This document shows positions 14,540 to 14,844 of a stretch of 14,844 bases of DNA, piece after piece. Source of the stretch: an uncultured Collinsella sp. (GTDB taxonomy: Bacteria; Actinomycetota; Coriobacteriia; Coriobacteriales; Coriobacteriaceae). The DNA is taken from the NCBI GenBank assembly GCA_900555765.1, contig USMA01000004.1:1-14844 (forward strand). Direction: 5' to 3'. The position numbers and the translations under genes are program-made. Each line of letters begins with the position of its first letter. Positions within the stretch are counted from its first letter, which is position 1. The notes beneath the pieces were generated by a model. The model made no database searches. It was not told the origin of the DNA and saw only the letters and a list, made by a program, of their open reading frames with translations.

Positions 14540-14844
14540 CTACATCACCATGTTCAGCGCGTTCACAAATTCCTGGGCCTTCGCACGGCTGCTCAGGCTA
14601 AAGACACAAGCAGTCAACAGCCTGTTACGTAGGAAAACGTCGCGGCCCTTGATCCTGTTGACCCCCGTGATGTCCTTAAGGTAGACAATCTCGGTGTGCT
14701 TGCCGCCAAAAGTGCCCTTCTTGAGTAACTCAATGCGGTTAGGGTAGATCTAGCAGTATTTAAAACTAAACGAAACTTTGTCCTGGAACAGCAGCGAGTT
14801 GTTGTCCATAAGCGTCGCTACCGCGGGGTTCGCTAAGACTGCCT
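14540..14844 (-). pseudogene. Broken 3' end of a PH-like-domain gene with an in-frame amber stop
   Basis: The minus-strand frame from the window edge to TAG 14542-14540 reads as a coherent domain: MDNNSLLFQDKVSFSFKYC, a stop, then IYPNRIELLKKGTFGG and VYLKDITGVNRIKGRDVFLR, ending NALNMVM. The strand pattern and the IYPNRIEL and YLKDITGV motifs look like the bacterial PH-like domains in short membrane-associated or stress proteins of gut Actinobacteria. TAG at 14752-14750 lies in the same frame on both sides, so no frameshift is involved; one base change from TGG would give it. No usable start follows the stop. The 5' part is outside the window. A sequencing error or amber suppression cannot be excluded. 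Confidence 0.6.

Noticed and set aside
1..14844. CRISPR array, tRNA, rRNA, transposase gene
   Set aside because: None was found by eye: no regular spaced direct repeats, no cloverleaf and no transposase-like protein in the window.

Overview
The window looks like chromosomal DNA of a high-GC gut anaerobe of the Coriobacteriia. A Collinsella-like species is my best guess, inferred from base composition, codon use and the gene set, not from a marker gene. All calls come from reading the sequence; no database search was run.

Layout. Positions 1-4855 (minus strand) hold a promoter, a cobalamin riboswitch and two cell-surface genes. The first encodes a 1293-residue protein with four transcobalamin-like (DUF4430) domains, a PQQ-type beta-propeller, an InlB-type B-repeat and a C-terminal membrane anchor. 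The second overlaps it by 11 bases, is membrane-anchored, and starts another DUF4430-like domain before the window edge cuts it. Together they look like a B12-repressed corrinoid capture system. Positions 4854-7121 (minus) hold a phasin-like small protein and an AarF/UbiB-family kinase, closed by a terminator. Positions 7221-8744 (minus) hold a C69-family dipeptidase. Positions 8745-9098 are an AT-rich gap carrying a 32-base imperfect terminal inverted repeat and an internal terminator-like hairpin, possibly a small non-autonomous mobile element. Positions 9099-10588 (minus) hold a two-gene folate operon: a methenyl-THF cyclohydrolase/cyclodeaminase-family protein (FchA-like), then a FolD whose usual cyclohydrolase residues are replaced.

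From about 10600 the strand changes. A 460-base gap with several hairpins precedes a small lipoprotein (11049-11648, plus) with its own terminator. Next is a large secreted phosphatidylinositol-specific phospholipase C-like protein (11953-14445, plus) with a Tat signal, a variant sortase motif (LADTG) and a strong terminator. The last 300 bases contain, on the minus strand, the 3' end of a PH-like-domain gene broken by an in-frame amber codon.

The parts most worth a second look are the riboswitch-controlled propeller plus transcobalamin-like surface protein and the FolD/FchA pair with an apparent division of labour. The inverted-repeat element at 8831-9062 comes next.
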